Of a stretch of DNA of 64,000 bases, positions 21,034-31,555 are shown one piece after another (position 1 is the first letter of the stretch; each line of letters begins with the position of its first letter). The position numbers and the translations under genes were made by a program. Below the pieces are notes generated by a model. The model did no database searches, was not told where the DNA came from, and was given only the letters and a program-made list of their open reading frames with translations. The stretch is from Ascarosepion bandense (lineage: Eukaryota > Mollusca > Cephalopoda > Sepiida > Sepiidae), in NCBI GenBank assembly GCA_037127315.1, contig JBBBDQ010000403.1, forward strand, positions 3,455,001 through 3,519,000. Reading direction: 5' to 3'.

Positions 21034-21650
21034 ATCTGTGCTCATTCACAAAGAAGAACAGTGGAAAAAAATTAATTCCAACGAGAACAATTTTGATATT
21101 CCGATGGACTTGATGGATTCTGCAGAATCTTCAAATCTGGTAGGATTATTAATATTATATAATCTCACAGTCTATAAGGAAGTAAACACTAAAGACATTG
21201 GACTTTATAGAGATGACGGACTTATATTAATAAGAAATACCACAAACTTCAAAATAGACAGGGTTAGAAAAATGATACACAAGGAGTTTAAAAATCTCAA
21301 TTTAAAAGTAACAGTTAAAGCTCAGATAAAAAAGTAGATTTCCTCGATGTAACTTTGGATATAGAGAAAAATATACGCCAACCATACAAAAAAACAAAAC
21401 CAAACCCTTTATACATCCACCCAAAATCTAACCACCCTCCTTCTATCATCAACCATATACCCTCATCAATAGAATTAATAGAAACTCGGCTAATGAGGAA
21501 GTGTTCAATAAACATAGCGAGTTTTATAATACTGCATTGAAAAATAGTGGATACATAAACCCAAATATTAAATATGTAAACAAGAAAAGCAACCCTCGAA
21601 GAAAAAATAGGAATAGGAAAATCATCTGGTACACCCCTCACCTTACAACC
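21034..21650 (+). pseudogene. Penelope-like reverse transcriptase remnant
   Basis: Plus-strand frames read NNFDIPMDLMDSAESSNLVG, LLILYNLT, DIGLYRDDGLILIRN (YRDD matches the YxDD catalytic motif), IHKEFKNLNLKVTV, then after a frameshift VDFLDVTLDI, QPYKKTKPNPLYIHPKSNHP, PSIINHIPSSI, and after another shift FYNTALKNSGYINPNIKYV. This is the C-terminal half of a Penelope-like RT. It abuts, in opposite orientation, the endonuclease remnant to its left, so the two cannot belong to one uninterrupted copy. Confidence 0.75.
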
Positions 21651-22030
21651 AGATGACAAATGGCAGATTGGGAAGAAAATTCCTCGAGTTAATTAGGAAA
21701 CACGCGTAAAAGAATGAAACAATAAAGAATACAAGAGCATGCGTAGCGTGAATTTTAAAAAGAATCATTCGAACGAAGCAGGACGCAATTTTCTGCGCTC
21801 CTAGAAAACAGCGACTCACCCTAACCCTACCGAAACACTGCTTTTGCTCACGCCACACATAAGTCCAACCATTTATTTTTTATTATATAGAGACAACCAC
21901 AAGAACATTACGAGGAATTATAATGAACATTCTCCGTATACTGAAAGTTTGCGATACAAAACAAATTCTATCGTGTTTTGTTTATTCCTTTTTTGGTGTA
22001 AACTTTTCCAACCAATTAAGTACAACATTT
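21651..22030. other. Unassigned DNA
   Basis: It holds no recognised repeat and lies between the PLE fragment and a LINE-A copy. Confidence 0.5.
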
Positions 22031-22690
22031 CCGTCTGAATCTATCTTGCACATATATAAATCTACCATCCGCCCGTGCATTGAGTACTGCTGCCATATCT
22101 GGTCGGGTGCTGCTATTCTCCTCGGGCTTCTCGACAAGGTATAGCGAAGGGTCTGTAATGTGATCGATACTGACTTGGCAGACCGCCTGCAGTCTCTCTC
22201 TCACCGGCGCGACGTGGCTTCCCTGTGTCTCTTCTATAAATACTTTCACGGCTTCTTCTCCAATGGACTTAGATCACTGATGCCCCCTAGATACGAATTT
22301 GCACGAGAAACTAGATTGGTAACTAGATCCCACCCTTTTACAGTGAAACCGATAAAATGCAACCGCAACTTCTACTCCAACAGTTTCTTTTCTTGCACTT
22401 CCCGACTGTGGAATTCCCTTCCACATGATTGCTTCCCCGACGACTACAATCTCCAGGAGTTTAAATGTAAAGTCAATAGACACCTCCTAACATACTAACT
22501 CGCTCCCATTCTTTCAAACACTCTTCCCATCTGCCCAAGCCTCATCCTCGGTATCCTTACCCATCTATCACCTTCCTTCTGACATTTCCTACGCCAAACC
22601 ACTCCTCCTCTTTACCTTCCCCTATGTAGCCCCATGTGCAATATTGGCAGTGGAATGCCTTGCTCGGGGTGAAATGATTAAAAAAAAATA
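22031..22690 (+). mobile_element. LINE-A copy
   Basis: Starts at the PSESILHIYKSTIRPCIEYC codons. A TAG in the IQRR region splits the frame; 22160-22498 is open and reads IDTDLADRLQSLSHRRDVAS, LCLFYKYFHGFFSNGLRSLM, TRLVTRSHPFTVKPIKCNRN, TSRLWNSLPHDCFPDDYN, KVNRHLLTY. The 3' UTR is the third type, ending GCCTTGCTCGGGGTGAAATG and A-run. One of the better preserved coding ends. Confidence 0.88.
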
Positions 22691-22726
22691 TTTTGTTCTA
22701 CCAGAGGCACTATTTAAATAAACAAG

Positions 22727-22864
22727 TACATTGATCCACAAAAATCTTAGTCTGTTCAATGAAAATCGATAAACACACACACACACACACAAAATACTAT
22801 AATGTCTTTCTTCATTTTATCCATATCTCATTCCCTGATGAATCTTTAATAAACGTGAAACATG

Positions 22865-22916
<52 letters not shown>

Positions 22917-22924
22917 GTATATAT
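22727..22924 (+). repeat. PLE-terminal-like repeat unit a with TA tract
   Basis: CCACAAAAATCTTAGTCTGT, CA tract, CATATCTCATTCCCTGATGA, then GTGAAACATGTT and a long TA run. The same order occurs at 23190-23820 (split by a SINE) and inverted at 24190-24350. CTGATGA (22835) with GTGAAAC (22856) is hammerhead-like but lacks an evident stem II. Confidence 0.6.
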
Positions 22925-23273
22925 ACCGGTCTTTATTATAGTAATGAGGATTGTCCGAATGTTTTATATAACCAAACGCTTTCGGCTCTACTTTTAGCCA
23001 TTATAAAGGATTAATTTTAATTTACTTTTAACTGAATATATCAAATGTTTTGGGTATGTATGTCGAATAATAGGAATGTTTTATATTTCAAACATAGTCA
23101 GCACATTGTGGCCGTGTTCATATTTGATATTGAGTATGCTCACCGTGTTTGGAATATAAAACATTTCTTGGACTCTACATATACCCACAAAAATCCTAGT
23201 TAGTCTGTTCAATGAAAATCAATAAACACACACACACACACACACACACTCACACACACACACACACACACAA
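22925..23273 (+). repeat. Left arm of large inverted repeat, part 1
   Basis: TAGTAATGAGGATTGTCC through CACAAAAATCCTAG matches the reverse complement of 24340-24600 closely. Landmarks are CGCTTTCGGCT, CTTTTAGCCATTAT, TATGTATGTCGAATAATAGG, CAGCACATTGTGGCCGTGTT. On the minus strand 22980-22999 has AGCC...GGCT followed by GAAA, as in a hammerhead stem II. Confidence 0.7.
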
Positions 23274-23715
23274 GGCTTACGGCCTATCACGATGAATACA
23301 CCGGTTCTCGCTCGATCACTGAAGTTAAGCAACGTTGAGCCTGGTCAGTACTTAGATGGGTGACCGCTTGGGAAGACCAGGTGCTGTAAGCGTATAGTGA
23401 CGGATGTGCATTGTGGTGCAGTGGATATCGGCTCGGAAAGAGAAATCGGTGAGCCGAGTTTGAATTCCAGTTGAATACCCTGCATTCACTTAAGCACTGG
23501 TACCCTTGGGAAAAGTATTAATCCGTCCATTCCCTCCAGTTATGGGTTAAATAACAAGGGTAGGAATTAGGGACCCTGCTCTTAAAAAACAAATCCCAAT
23601 GAATCGTGAAAAGAAAAACGTTGTAAAAATAAAATAACCTTACCCAAAATCACTGGTTATGACCTTAAAATGATCCCATAAAGATTGATAGGTCGTTAAG
23701 CCTAAAAAACAAACA
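23274..23715 (+). mobile_element. Best-preserved 5S/tRNA chimeric SINE
   Basis: The 5S-like head at 23274-23391 is near complete (GCTTACGGCCTATCACG start, GAAGTTAAGCAACGTTGAGC, TACTTAGATGGGTGACCGCT, GGTGCTGTAAGC end). The linker GTGACGGATGTGC leads to a tRNA-like body with A box TGGTGCAGTGG (23414-23424) and B-box-like GAGTTTGAATTCC (from 23456), a common core to about 23570, and a tail with AACAAATCCCAATGAATC and TAGGTCGTTAAGCC. It sits in a CA tract; AATAAACACACAC on both sides is a plausible target duplication but also part of the tract. Confidence 0.9.
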
Positions 23716-23840
23716 AATAAACACACACACACAATTACCAGGATGTTTTTCTTTTTTTTTTCTCCATATCTCATCCCCTGATGAAGATGAATCATTTATA
23801 AAAGTGAAACATGTTAGAGTGGTAAACGTTTATGTATGAA
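23716..23840 (+). repeat. Left arm of large inverted repeat, part 2
   Basis: Resumes after the SINE: CA tract, AATTACCAGGATG, CTCCATATCTCATCCCCTGA, GTGAAACATGTTAGAGTGGT. Matches the inverse of 24195-24300. CTGATGA is at 23778-23784. Confidence 0.65.
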
Positions 23841-24189
23841 TATGCTTCATTTCCTTCAAATTTTAATAAGGTTTCCCTTGCAATTAACATATTATCTTAA
23901 TTAACATATTTATCTGGAAGTTATTAGAAACTGAAAGAATTTACACACCGGGAATAAAGTAAGCAAAATAACATTATTTCTTACTTTGTTTTTCTTAGGA
24001 TAATTTTACTTGTTAGCCAATGAATGTTGATACTCCCATGACTAAATTACCGAGTATTTCAAGACAACATAATATATAGATTTTACTTGGAATAAAGATT
24101 GGAAAATCATTGATTTAATTTTAGAACAATGGAGAAGTATATTTTAACTTTCCTGTATAGTTATTTTTGATCGATAAAGAACAAATAGG

Positions 24190-24600
24190 AAACGTTTATC
24201 AATCTAACATGTATCACTTGTATTAAAGATTCATCAGGGAATGAGATATGGAGAAAAAGAAGAAAGACATTCTGGTAATTTTTTTTTGTGTGTGTGGTTA
24301 TTGATTTTCATTAAACAGATTAAGAGTTTTGTGGATATATGTATAGTCAAAGAAATATTTGATATTCCAAACACGGTCAGCATAATCAATAATATCAACT
24401 ATGAATACGGCCACAATGTGCTGACTGTGTTTGGAATGTAAAACATTCCTATGATTCGACATACATCCCCAAAACAATCTATATATTCAGATAAAAGTAA
24501 AATAAAATTAATCCTTGATAATGGCTAAAATTATAGCCGAAAGCGCTTAAATAAATAAAACATTTAGAAAATCCTCATTACTATAAAAATACCATATTGG
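24190..24600 (-). repeat. Right arm of large inverted repeat
   Basis: Reverse complement of the 22925-23840 sequence minus its SINE. On the plus strand 24514-24542 reads CTTGATAATGGCT, loop, AGCCGAAAGCG: a decayed CTGATGA with a good stem II and GAAA. About 350 bp of AT-rich DNA separates the arms, so a large hairpin is possible. Confidence 0.7.
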
Positions 24601-24800
24601 TATGTAAAGGGAACACATAAAAGACCCATATTAAAATGAAAAAAATTAAAATAAGCTAGAATATGTAAATCTTTAAACGATCCATGTCTTTTGTGTCGAT
24701 ACGAAAAACTACATATTAAATTTCTTAAAAATAAAAATCTATTAAATAAACGTAATGAAATAAATGTACATTGTAAAATGTTCACCTTAGAATATGGTTA
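24600..24800 (+). pseudogene. Penelope-like endonuclease C-terminal fragment
   Basis: Plus-strand codons read CKSLNDPCLLCRYEKLHI, then LLNKRNEINVHCKMFTL, matching the end of the GIY-YIG domain remnant at 20590-20750 on the other strand. It directly follows the terminal-repeat-like arm and is not open. Confidence 0.65.
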
Positions 24801-25500
24801 GAAATGTTTTCTTAACTTGCATATATCAAATACTTTGTTTAAGAAAAATAACAATTAAATAGATATTAAAATAATTAAATTGATGTTTAAATTTTTTGTA
24901 ATAATTAAAGAGATATTTAAAAGATTGTATTGATATTAGGAATATAATATAATTATATAATTAATATAATTATTATTATAATAATAAGGAAACAGATTTT
25001 ATATAAATTAATTTTAAAAACTTTTAAATAAATAAATGGGTATTAAAACATAAAAAAATGTTATTTATAAATTAAAAGTTTTGAAAAATTAGAATAAAAT
25101 GCGTTCTGAATCGAAATGAAAATAACATGTTTACTCAAATGTCCCTTTAAGTTAGATCAAAAATATAAAACGTTTTCATTTTTTCTTCATCTGTTTACCT
25201 CTTTTTTTACCTTTTTTGTTTTAGAAAATATCGGGATATGGTAAAAGCAGACTGAAAAAGTTCTAACAATAATGGATACATCAACAAAAATAGGGTGTAG
25301 ACAGGGGTGTTAAAATTAGATTGACATTTTTGCCATTAAGATTAAAAGAAGAAATCATGTATTTCCTCAAAATATAAATTTTATTTAAAGTTTAAAGTGA
25401 ATCTCTATTCGGATTAATAAAATTGAACACACATAAATGTTTATGTCTTCTCATATCTATAAATAAGAAACGGATTGTTTCTTATATTTAAATGAAAATC
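24801..25500. other. AT-rich DNA, probable PLE 3' flank
   Basis: No frame or aligned repeat. Its place between the endonuclease fragment and the motif at 25528 suggests 3' untranslated sequence of that element. Confidence 0.4.
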
Positions 25501-25527
25501 ATTTTCACAATTATGAACTAAGATTAT

Positions 25528-25565
25528 CTGATGACAAGGTAGAAATCTCGAAACATAGAAATTTC
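25528..25565 (+). other. Hammerhead-like core downstream of PLE fragment
   Basis: CTGATGA at 25528-25534 and CGAAAC ending at 25554, then ATAGAAATTTCGAG. The stem II region (CAAGGTAGAAATCTC) pairs weakly. The matching minus-strand site at 19990-20013 has the same spacing and 3' string. Confidence 0.4.
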
Positions 25566-25699
25566 GAGTTGCAATGTATTTTTAATTAAAAAACAAATTC
25601 TATTTAATTATAAGAATATATATATATATATTATTTTAGGACATATACTGAGTACGATTTGAAATTAATGTTTTGAAAGTTTCAATTATTTTCTTCGTT

Positions 25700-25702
<3 letters not shown>

Positions 25703-25771
<69 letters not shown>

Positions 25772-25772
25772 T
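25703..25772. repeat. TA tract followed by GATA tract
   Basis: (TA)n at 25703-25742 passes into (GATA)n at 25743-25770. Confidence 0.9.
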
Positions 25773-25832
25773 AAACATGTTACGGAAATTAATGAATTTT
25801 AACGAAATTTGGTTATAAGCAACCGACAATTT

Positions 25833-26052
25833 GTAATGAATTATTTTGAACATTATTTTTACCGATACTCGTATTTAAGTAGATATTCTGTTTTTAATTA
25901 AACAGTATTTTATATTTATATCTACCGGCCCGATTATTTTATTCGTAAAATAATCAGGCCCGTTGATATAAATATAAAAATACTGTTTAATTAAAAACAG
26001 AATATCTACTTAAATACGAGTATCGGTAAAAATAATGTTCAAAATAATTAAT

Positions 26053-26055
<3 letters not shown>
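25833..26055. repeat. Near-perfect 223-bp palindrome (foldback element)
   Basis: Arms of about 105 bp run from GTAATGAATTATTTTGAAC to its complement ending at 26055. The centre is GATTATTTTA-TTCG-TAAAATAATC near 25944, so the loop is about 4 bases. A TA tract (26057-26092) abuts the right end. No coding frame. A foldback MITE or a replication-born palindrome are both possible. Confidence 0.9.
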
Positions 26056-26098
<43 letters not shown>

Positions 26099-26319
26099 GT
26101 CATACTCGGGGGTTATGGAGTTTTTTCTTATGTTTTAATGTAACATACTCAATAGTGGGTGCTATATTAATGTATATTGACGTCATTTTAGACAGCTTAA
26201 CGATATAAATATATAGCTGTCATTTTCGACGGCACGGACCCACTCGTTTTTATATAATTGATTTTAAAAAGTAATTATAAGGTCAAATATAAAATTATAT
26301 AAAAACTTAGCCAAAGCAT

Positions 26320-26346
26320 ATTGTCTCTCATTTTTAAGGAAACTTG

Positions 26347-26415
<69 letters not shown>

Positions 26416-26465
26416 AAGTTTCGTTAAAAATGAGAGACAAGAAGCTTGAAATTTGAATCAAGCCA

Positions 26466-26508
<43 letters not shown>

Positions 26509-26574
26509 AGATAGATAGATATGCCTTGATTCAAATTTCAAGTATCTTGTCTCTCATTTTGAACGAAACTTGCA

Positions 26575-26630
<56 letters not shown>

Positions 26631-26680
26631 TAGATAGATAGATAGATATAGCTTGATTCAAATTTCTCTGCCTATATATA
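26320..26680. repeat. Nested alternating inverted repeats with TA and GATA tracts
   Basis: The string TTGTCTCTCATTTTnAACG-like (A) and CTTGATTCAAATTTC-like (B) recur with alternating orientation: A at 26322, TA tract, A inverted and B inverted at 26415-26465, TATC then GATA tracts meeting near 26506, B and A at 26525-26572, TA and GATA tracts, B again at 26651. Each tract sits at a centre of symmetry. Confidence 0.85.
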
Positions 26681-27534
26681 TCTGAAAGCAATTTGACATT
26701 CGGCTTTTGACTTTTTTTGAGGTGGTAAGCCACTTCCGTTTTCTTCAGCCAATCCCTTTTTCTTTTGGAAAAAAAAAAACAAAAAACAAAAAACAAAAAT
26801 TTCGCACAGGCTCGCAAATTTGAAAACAGTGAAGAAAAGAGAATTATTTTTATTTCGTATTCATCACAGACACCCACCAGTAACACACAAAAATAATCCT
26901 GACGTCACCTGTGGAAATATATATATATATATATGTACGAGATTAGTTGATTTTTCGAATATATATTCTAAAGCATCAAGTTTGAAAACTTTTGTAAAAG
27001 ACAACTATCAACCCTTATCGTCGCAAATTCCCCGCAGCTGATGCCATTTTGGCTGAAAAGCATTCCTATCAGTCCAGCTCATCAAACTGATTGGGTGTTT
27101 TTGGCTGAGATTATTTGCTGTAATTAGTTTGTAAAAGCGTCATTTCTGATATGACAGAGTCGAGACAATCATTTTCGCTTTCATCGACGCTACAAATGTC
27201 CATGACGTAAAAGACACTTAGGCGGCAAAATATATGCACTGATAAGTAAAAAAAAAAAAAGTGTGATAAAAGCTAAAAGATTCATTCGTCATTATTCCAT
27301 TTACTCGGCGAAATAAGAAAATTCTGCAATTATTCATCTGTTTTGTAAACGTTTTTTTAATCTTAAATGTTTTAGTTTTTGGAAAACGCAAATTACCAGC
27401 AAAGCATATGAATTTGGTCTTTATTTACCTTTGTTCATATTGCAGATACAAAAGTGCATTTCGAGGTGTTAATTTGACCTCACATTTGATCTATACGTTG
27501 GCATTTTGGTCCTATCCTTTTACCGTTGAAATAG
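26681..27534. other. Unassigned DNA
   Basis: No repeat aligned elsewhere. One A-run with CAAAAAACAAAAAAC units at 26769-26799. Short frames only. Confidence 0.5.
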
Positions 27535-27728
27535 TGTTGTATCGTGGAATGAAGAGATACACAGTGAAATGTAGGTAAACTACTTTATTACAAGACCGGT
27601 AAAACCAACAGGTAGATACAATATTTACAGTGTCTCGCAGTAGTAGGTGTTACTTCACGAAGGCCGTGATAATGACAACTCCCCGTACTAAATGCACATT
27701 GTCTTTTATACATCCGGGCAACACAACA
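27535..27728 (-). mobile_element. Short solo LTR
   Basis: 194 bp bounded by TGTTGT (27535) and ACAACA (27728). Read on the minus strand it has GGATGTATAAAAGAC (TATA box near 27705) and AATAAAG near 27590, in LTR order. Flanks AATAG and AATAT (4 of 5 match) are a likely 5-bp target duplication. No internal sequence or second LTR is seen. Confidence 0.6.
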
Positions 27729-27744
27729 AATATTTAAATATAAC

Positions 27745-27900
27745 CCGCGCTTCTACTTTAGTAGTTTCTTTTCTCGTGCTTACTGCCTGTGAAACTCCCT
27801 TCCATTTACTTACTTCCTCGATAGCTACAATCTCTTAAAAAAATAAATACAACCTTAGTTACCGTCTTCTTGAATTCCGTTCATCTTTTTTCCTTTCTTC
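27745..27900 (+). mobile_element. LINE-A short fragment
   Basis: CGCTTCTACTTTAGTAGTTT, TCTCGTGCTTACTGCCTGTG, TTCCTCGATAGCTACAATCT correspond to FYSNSFFSRTSRLWNSLP and SYNLQ codons, heavily mutated. Confidence 0.7.
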
Positions 27901-27934
27901 AACACCCATTGTAGCCAGTCGTTTTTATCACTGT

Positions 27935-28365
27935 ACAGTGAATGTTGGACAATATCATCGAAGATGAAGAAAAAACTTGAAGCAGCTGAAATGTGGTTCT
28001 ACAGAAGGACGCTGCGGAGATCATGGATCGAGCATGTGAGCAATGATGATGTTTTGGAAAGAATGGCACCGAAAAAAAAATTAATACTGAGCATCAGGAA
28101 TAGACAACTGAAGTTCCTGGGACATGCAACAAGGAAGGAGGGCTTGGAGAACCTGATACTGACAGGTTAGATAGAGGGAAAACGAAACAGAAGAAGGCAG
28201 CGGATAACATATTTAAAGGGCCTGAGCAGGTGGATGACAGAACGGAAGTTGCGTGGTATAACAGGAGAAAGTGTGCTAAGAGCCACCAGGAATAGGAAGA
28301 CGTGGAAAGCCATGATCGCCTACGTTGTGAAAAGACAAGGCACATGGGAGAAGAAGCTCGTGCGC
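27935..28365 (+). mobile_element. RTE-type LINE copy, C-terminal end
   Basis: The frame at 27964-28170 reads MKKKLEAAEMWFYRRTLRRS, WIEHVSNDDVLERMAPKKKL, ILSIRNRQLKFLGHATRKEG, LENLILTG. After a TAG, other codons continue EGKRNRRRQRITYLKGLSRW, MTERKLRGITGESVLRATRN, AYVVKRQGTWEKK. This is the C-terminal region of an RTE/BovB-clade polyprotein, one stop away from a long frame. The 3' end is GAGAAGAAGC. Confidence 0.8.
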
Positions 28366-28589
28366 ATTAGTGGGGATCTCGCCTTTCTTGGGGTGAAATG
28401 ATGGAAAATCTTTACAGAACGAAAAATACTGAAGGATGAAATTTAAAAAAATGCTTATTTCATACGAATAACTGCAATAAAGTTTATCTGTTTTAAGATA
28501 CGCTATCGGCTGGCCAAATATTTCAAATGTTTTCACTTTGCAATAATATGGTCATCAGCAAAATGGCAGCCCAAAATTCCAATTTTAGG
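28366..28589. other. Spacer between two RTE copies
   Basis: No feature recognised. The two copies on either side have the same orientation. Confidence 0.4.
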
Positions 28590-29218
28590 TAAGGGATTCT
28601 AAAATCAAGCAGATACAGAAATTTACATATCTAGGAAGTGTTCTAACAAAAGACGGAAAGTGCGACACTGAGATCCGAAGGCGAATTGGCATGGCGAAAG
28701 AAGCATTCCAGAAGTTGAGTAAAGTATTAAGAAACAGGACAATTTCGCTAGAAACAAGGAAGAGAGTATTGGATTGCTATGTGATGACGGTTCTTTAATA
28801 TGGCAGTGAATGTTGGACAATATCTTCGAAGATGAAGAAAAAACTTGAAGCAGCTGAAGTGTGGTTCTACAGAAGGATGCTGCGGATATCATGGATCGAG
28901 CATGTGAGCAATGACAAGGTTTTGGAAATTAAGGAGAAGTAAAGGAAATTAATACTGAGCATAAGGAAAAGATAATTAATGTTCCTGGGACACGCAATGA
29001 AGAAGGAAGGCTCGGAGAACCTGTTACTGACAGGCCAGATAGAAGGGAAAAGAGACAGAGGAAAGCAGTGGATAACATATTTGAAGGACCTGATCAGGTG
29101 GATGACGGAACGAGGGTTACATGCTGCAAGAGAAGAAAGCGTGCCACTAGGGATAGGAAGATGTGAAAAGCCATGATCGCCTACGTCCTGAAAGGACATG
29201 GCACATAAAAGAAGAAGA
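28590..29218 (+). mobile_element. RTE-type LINE copy, longer 3' part
   Basis: Begins TCTAAAATCAAGCAGATACA (IKQIQKFTYLGSVLTKDGK), continues CDTEIRRRIGMAKEAFQKLS, KVLRNRTISLETRKRVLDCY, a stop after VMTVL, then SECWTISSKMKKKLEAAEVW, FYRRMLRISWIEHVSNDKVL. A further frame at 28979-29176 carries MFLGHAMKKEGSENLLLTGQ and IEGKRDRGKQWITYLKDLIR. The 3' end is CATAAAAGAAGAAGAATA, a GAA-type tail. Not functional. Confidence 0.82.
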
Positions 29219-29436
29219 ATAACAAATTAAAGTGCTCCAGACAAAGGCTTAAAAAGAATGAAAAAATATATTGACGGCATGGATATTTATAGACGCTTAT
29301 TAGCTATACACGATTTAAAAAAAAGTTTATTCAATAAAAGGCTTAAAAGCCGCTCAAGGTGAGGTTAGTGCGTGGTGCTGCTGCATTGGCGTAAGAATGG
29401 GCAAGAAGTGAACTCCTAAGCTTTGAGTTTGAGTCT

Positions 29437-30150
29437 GAGTTTTGTTTAACGGCATATCAACACCTCTGTGGGTTATTTAATGCCCAAATGGTAGGGTTTT
29501 AAGGTAATTCTTTAATGTTCGGTTATAGGGAGAAGGTTGCGTAGCAGTGCCTCTTCTGGTAGTCAAGAGTTATCTCCCTCTAAGCTGTAAGTTACTTGTT
29601 CGCCACTGCTCTAGCCTGGTATTGAACTCACAACACTTTGGGTCAAGTCACAGGAACTAACCAACGTCTATATCCACTGGGCCAATGATGTTAATAGTCT
29701 TCTCGCGTATTAGATTTTAATGTTTTTTTTTTCTTTTTATTCTTTTTTATTTTAGAAAACTTAAAGTGCTTTCTAGTTTTGTATTCAAAAATGTTTTGCT
29801 GAGAATAATTTTCTTTCCTTCAAAAATGGATTATGCTAATATTTTTTTCAAAAATGCATTGTTGGTTATATTTTTCCTTCAAAAATATATATTTTACTAT
29901 AAAAATCTATTTTTATATATATATTTCTATAAAAGTCTATTTTTATACTTTCATAGTGTTTTGACCCCAGTTTGTTGGTTAACTATTTACCCATAGCTGG
30001 GACCCTAACAGGTGCTACCAGTCCGGGCCAGGGTGGACCTGAGAACAACAGCAATTAAAAGGTGGTCCCATGCTCCTCACAACCTCCCAATCAGAAGTCT
30101 TGCTGCTGGATGCAGTTTACTGTCATGCCCTGTACTAAGGAAATTCAGTG
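29437..30150 (-). mobile_element. Composite repeat with tRNA-like part (element X)
   Basis: On the minus strand it runs from GGGCATGACAGTAAACTGCA (near 30135) through GGTAGCACCTGTTAGGGTCC, a TTTTTGAAGGAAA-repeated section (29760-29990), then CATTGGCCCAGTGGATAT (A-box-like) and GAGTTCAATACC (B-box-like) near 29690-29620, ending at GATATGCCGTTAAAC. Everything except the tRNA-like part recurs on the plus strand at 54490-55355. Confidence 0.6.
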
Positions 30151-30853
30151 CGAGACGTTAGATAGTGTGGGTGTAGACTTTAGAAGGTACCAGAATTCAA
30201 ATTGTGTTTAAGATTAAAATTGAGATTTATTTTCTCTTTATACAAGCCAATGCTGACCAATTTTTGTGGATAGCATTGTATTCTGTTGCAGGAAGACTAA
30301 ATCTAACCCTGAAGAATTAATATCCTTTTTAAGATTCAGAACCATGAAATTAACCAAAATGTCCCATGCACAATTTAAATAAAATATTTCTGTAGGCTTT
30401 TAATACTCGTTAAGGTTTTTTTCATCGATAAAATATTAATGAAAAACTGCCGAGTGAACATTTTTGTAAGGGAGTAATTTGCGTTTTCGATAATGTATAC
30501 ACAAAGTCAGTTCTCTTGTAAAATATTTTTTTTCCTTTGAATAAAAGAAAACAAAAAGAAATAAAAGAAAATAGAACAAAGTTGAGACGAAGACAAAAAA
30601 AAAAATCGAACACCTGTTGCTTCTGTAAGTCATAAAAAGATCTAGTGTCTCATTAAAAGAAAACAAAATGTACTAAAGCGAAAGCCGGCTGTCTTATTCA
30701 GTTAATCTATAAACAATTTCTTTATCTATCGAATTATCAATTTGTCCTTTACGACTGCAATGATATCTATGACCATTTCATTGTTGGTACACATCTATGG
30801 TACCTTGGAAACAACATGAGCGTCTCAATTGATCCTGTCCAAACAATATGCAT

Positions 30854-30856
<3 letters not shown>
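30151..30856. other. Unassigned AT-rich DNA
   Basis: Short frames of low-complexity residues only. No repeat aligned. Confidence 0.5.
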
Positions 30857-30905
<49 letters not shown>

Positions 30906-30957
30906 AAAAGAGAGGGGGAGAAAGAGATAGAAAAAAGTGTGAGAACAAGAGAGCAAG

Positions 30958-30988
<31 letters not shown>

Positions 30989-31096
30989 AGATAGATAGAT
31001 ATGAATAAACTCATGAATAGATAGATAGATAGATAGATAGATATGAATAAACTCATGAATAGATAGATAGATAGATAGATATGAATAAACTCATGA

Positions 31097-31151
<55 letters not shown>

Positions 31152-31164
31152 TGAATAAACTCAT

Positions 31165-31200
<36 letters not shown>

Positions 31201-31367
31201 TGAATAAACTCATGAATAGATAGATAGATAGATAGATAGACATGAATAAACTCATGAATAGATAGATAGATATATAGATATGAATAGACTCATGAATAGA
31301 TAGATAGATAGATAGACATGAATAAACTCATGAATAGATAGATAGATAGACATGAATAAACTCATGA

Positions 31368-31422
<55 letters not shown>

Positions 31423-31478
31423 TGAATAAACTCATGAATAGATAGATAGATAGATAGATAGATATGGTTAAACTCATG

Positions 31479-31532
<54 letters not shown>

Positions 31533-31555
31533 CAGACATGAATAAACTCATGAAT

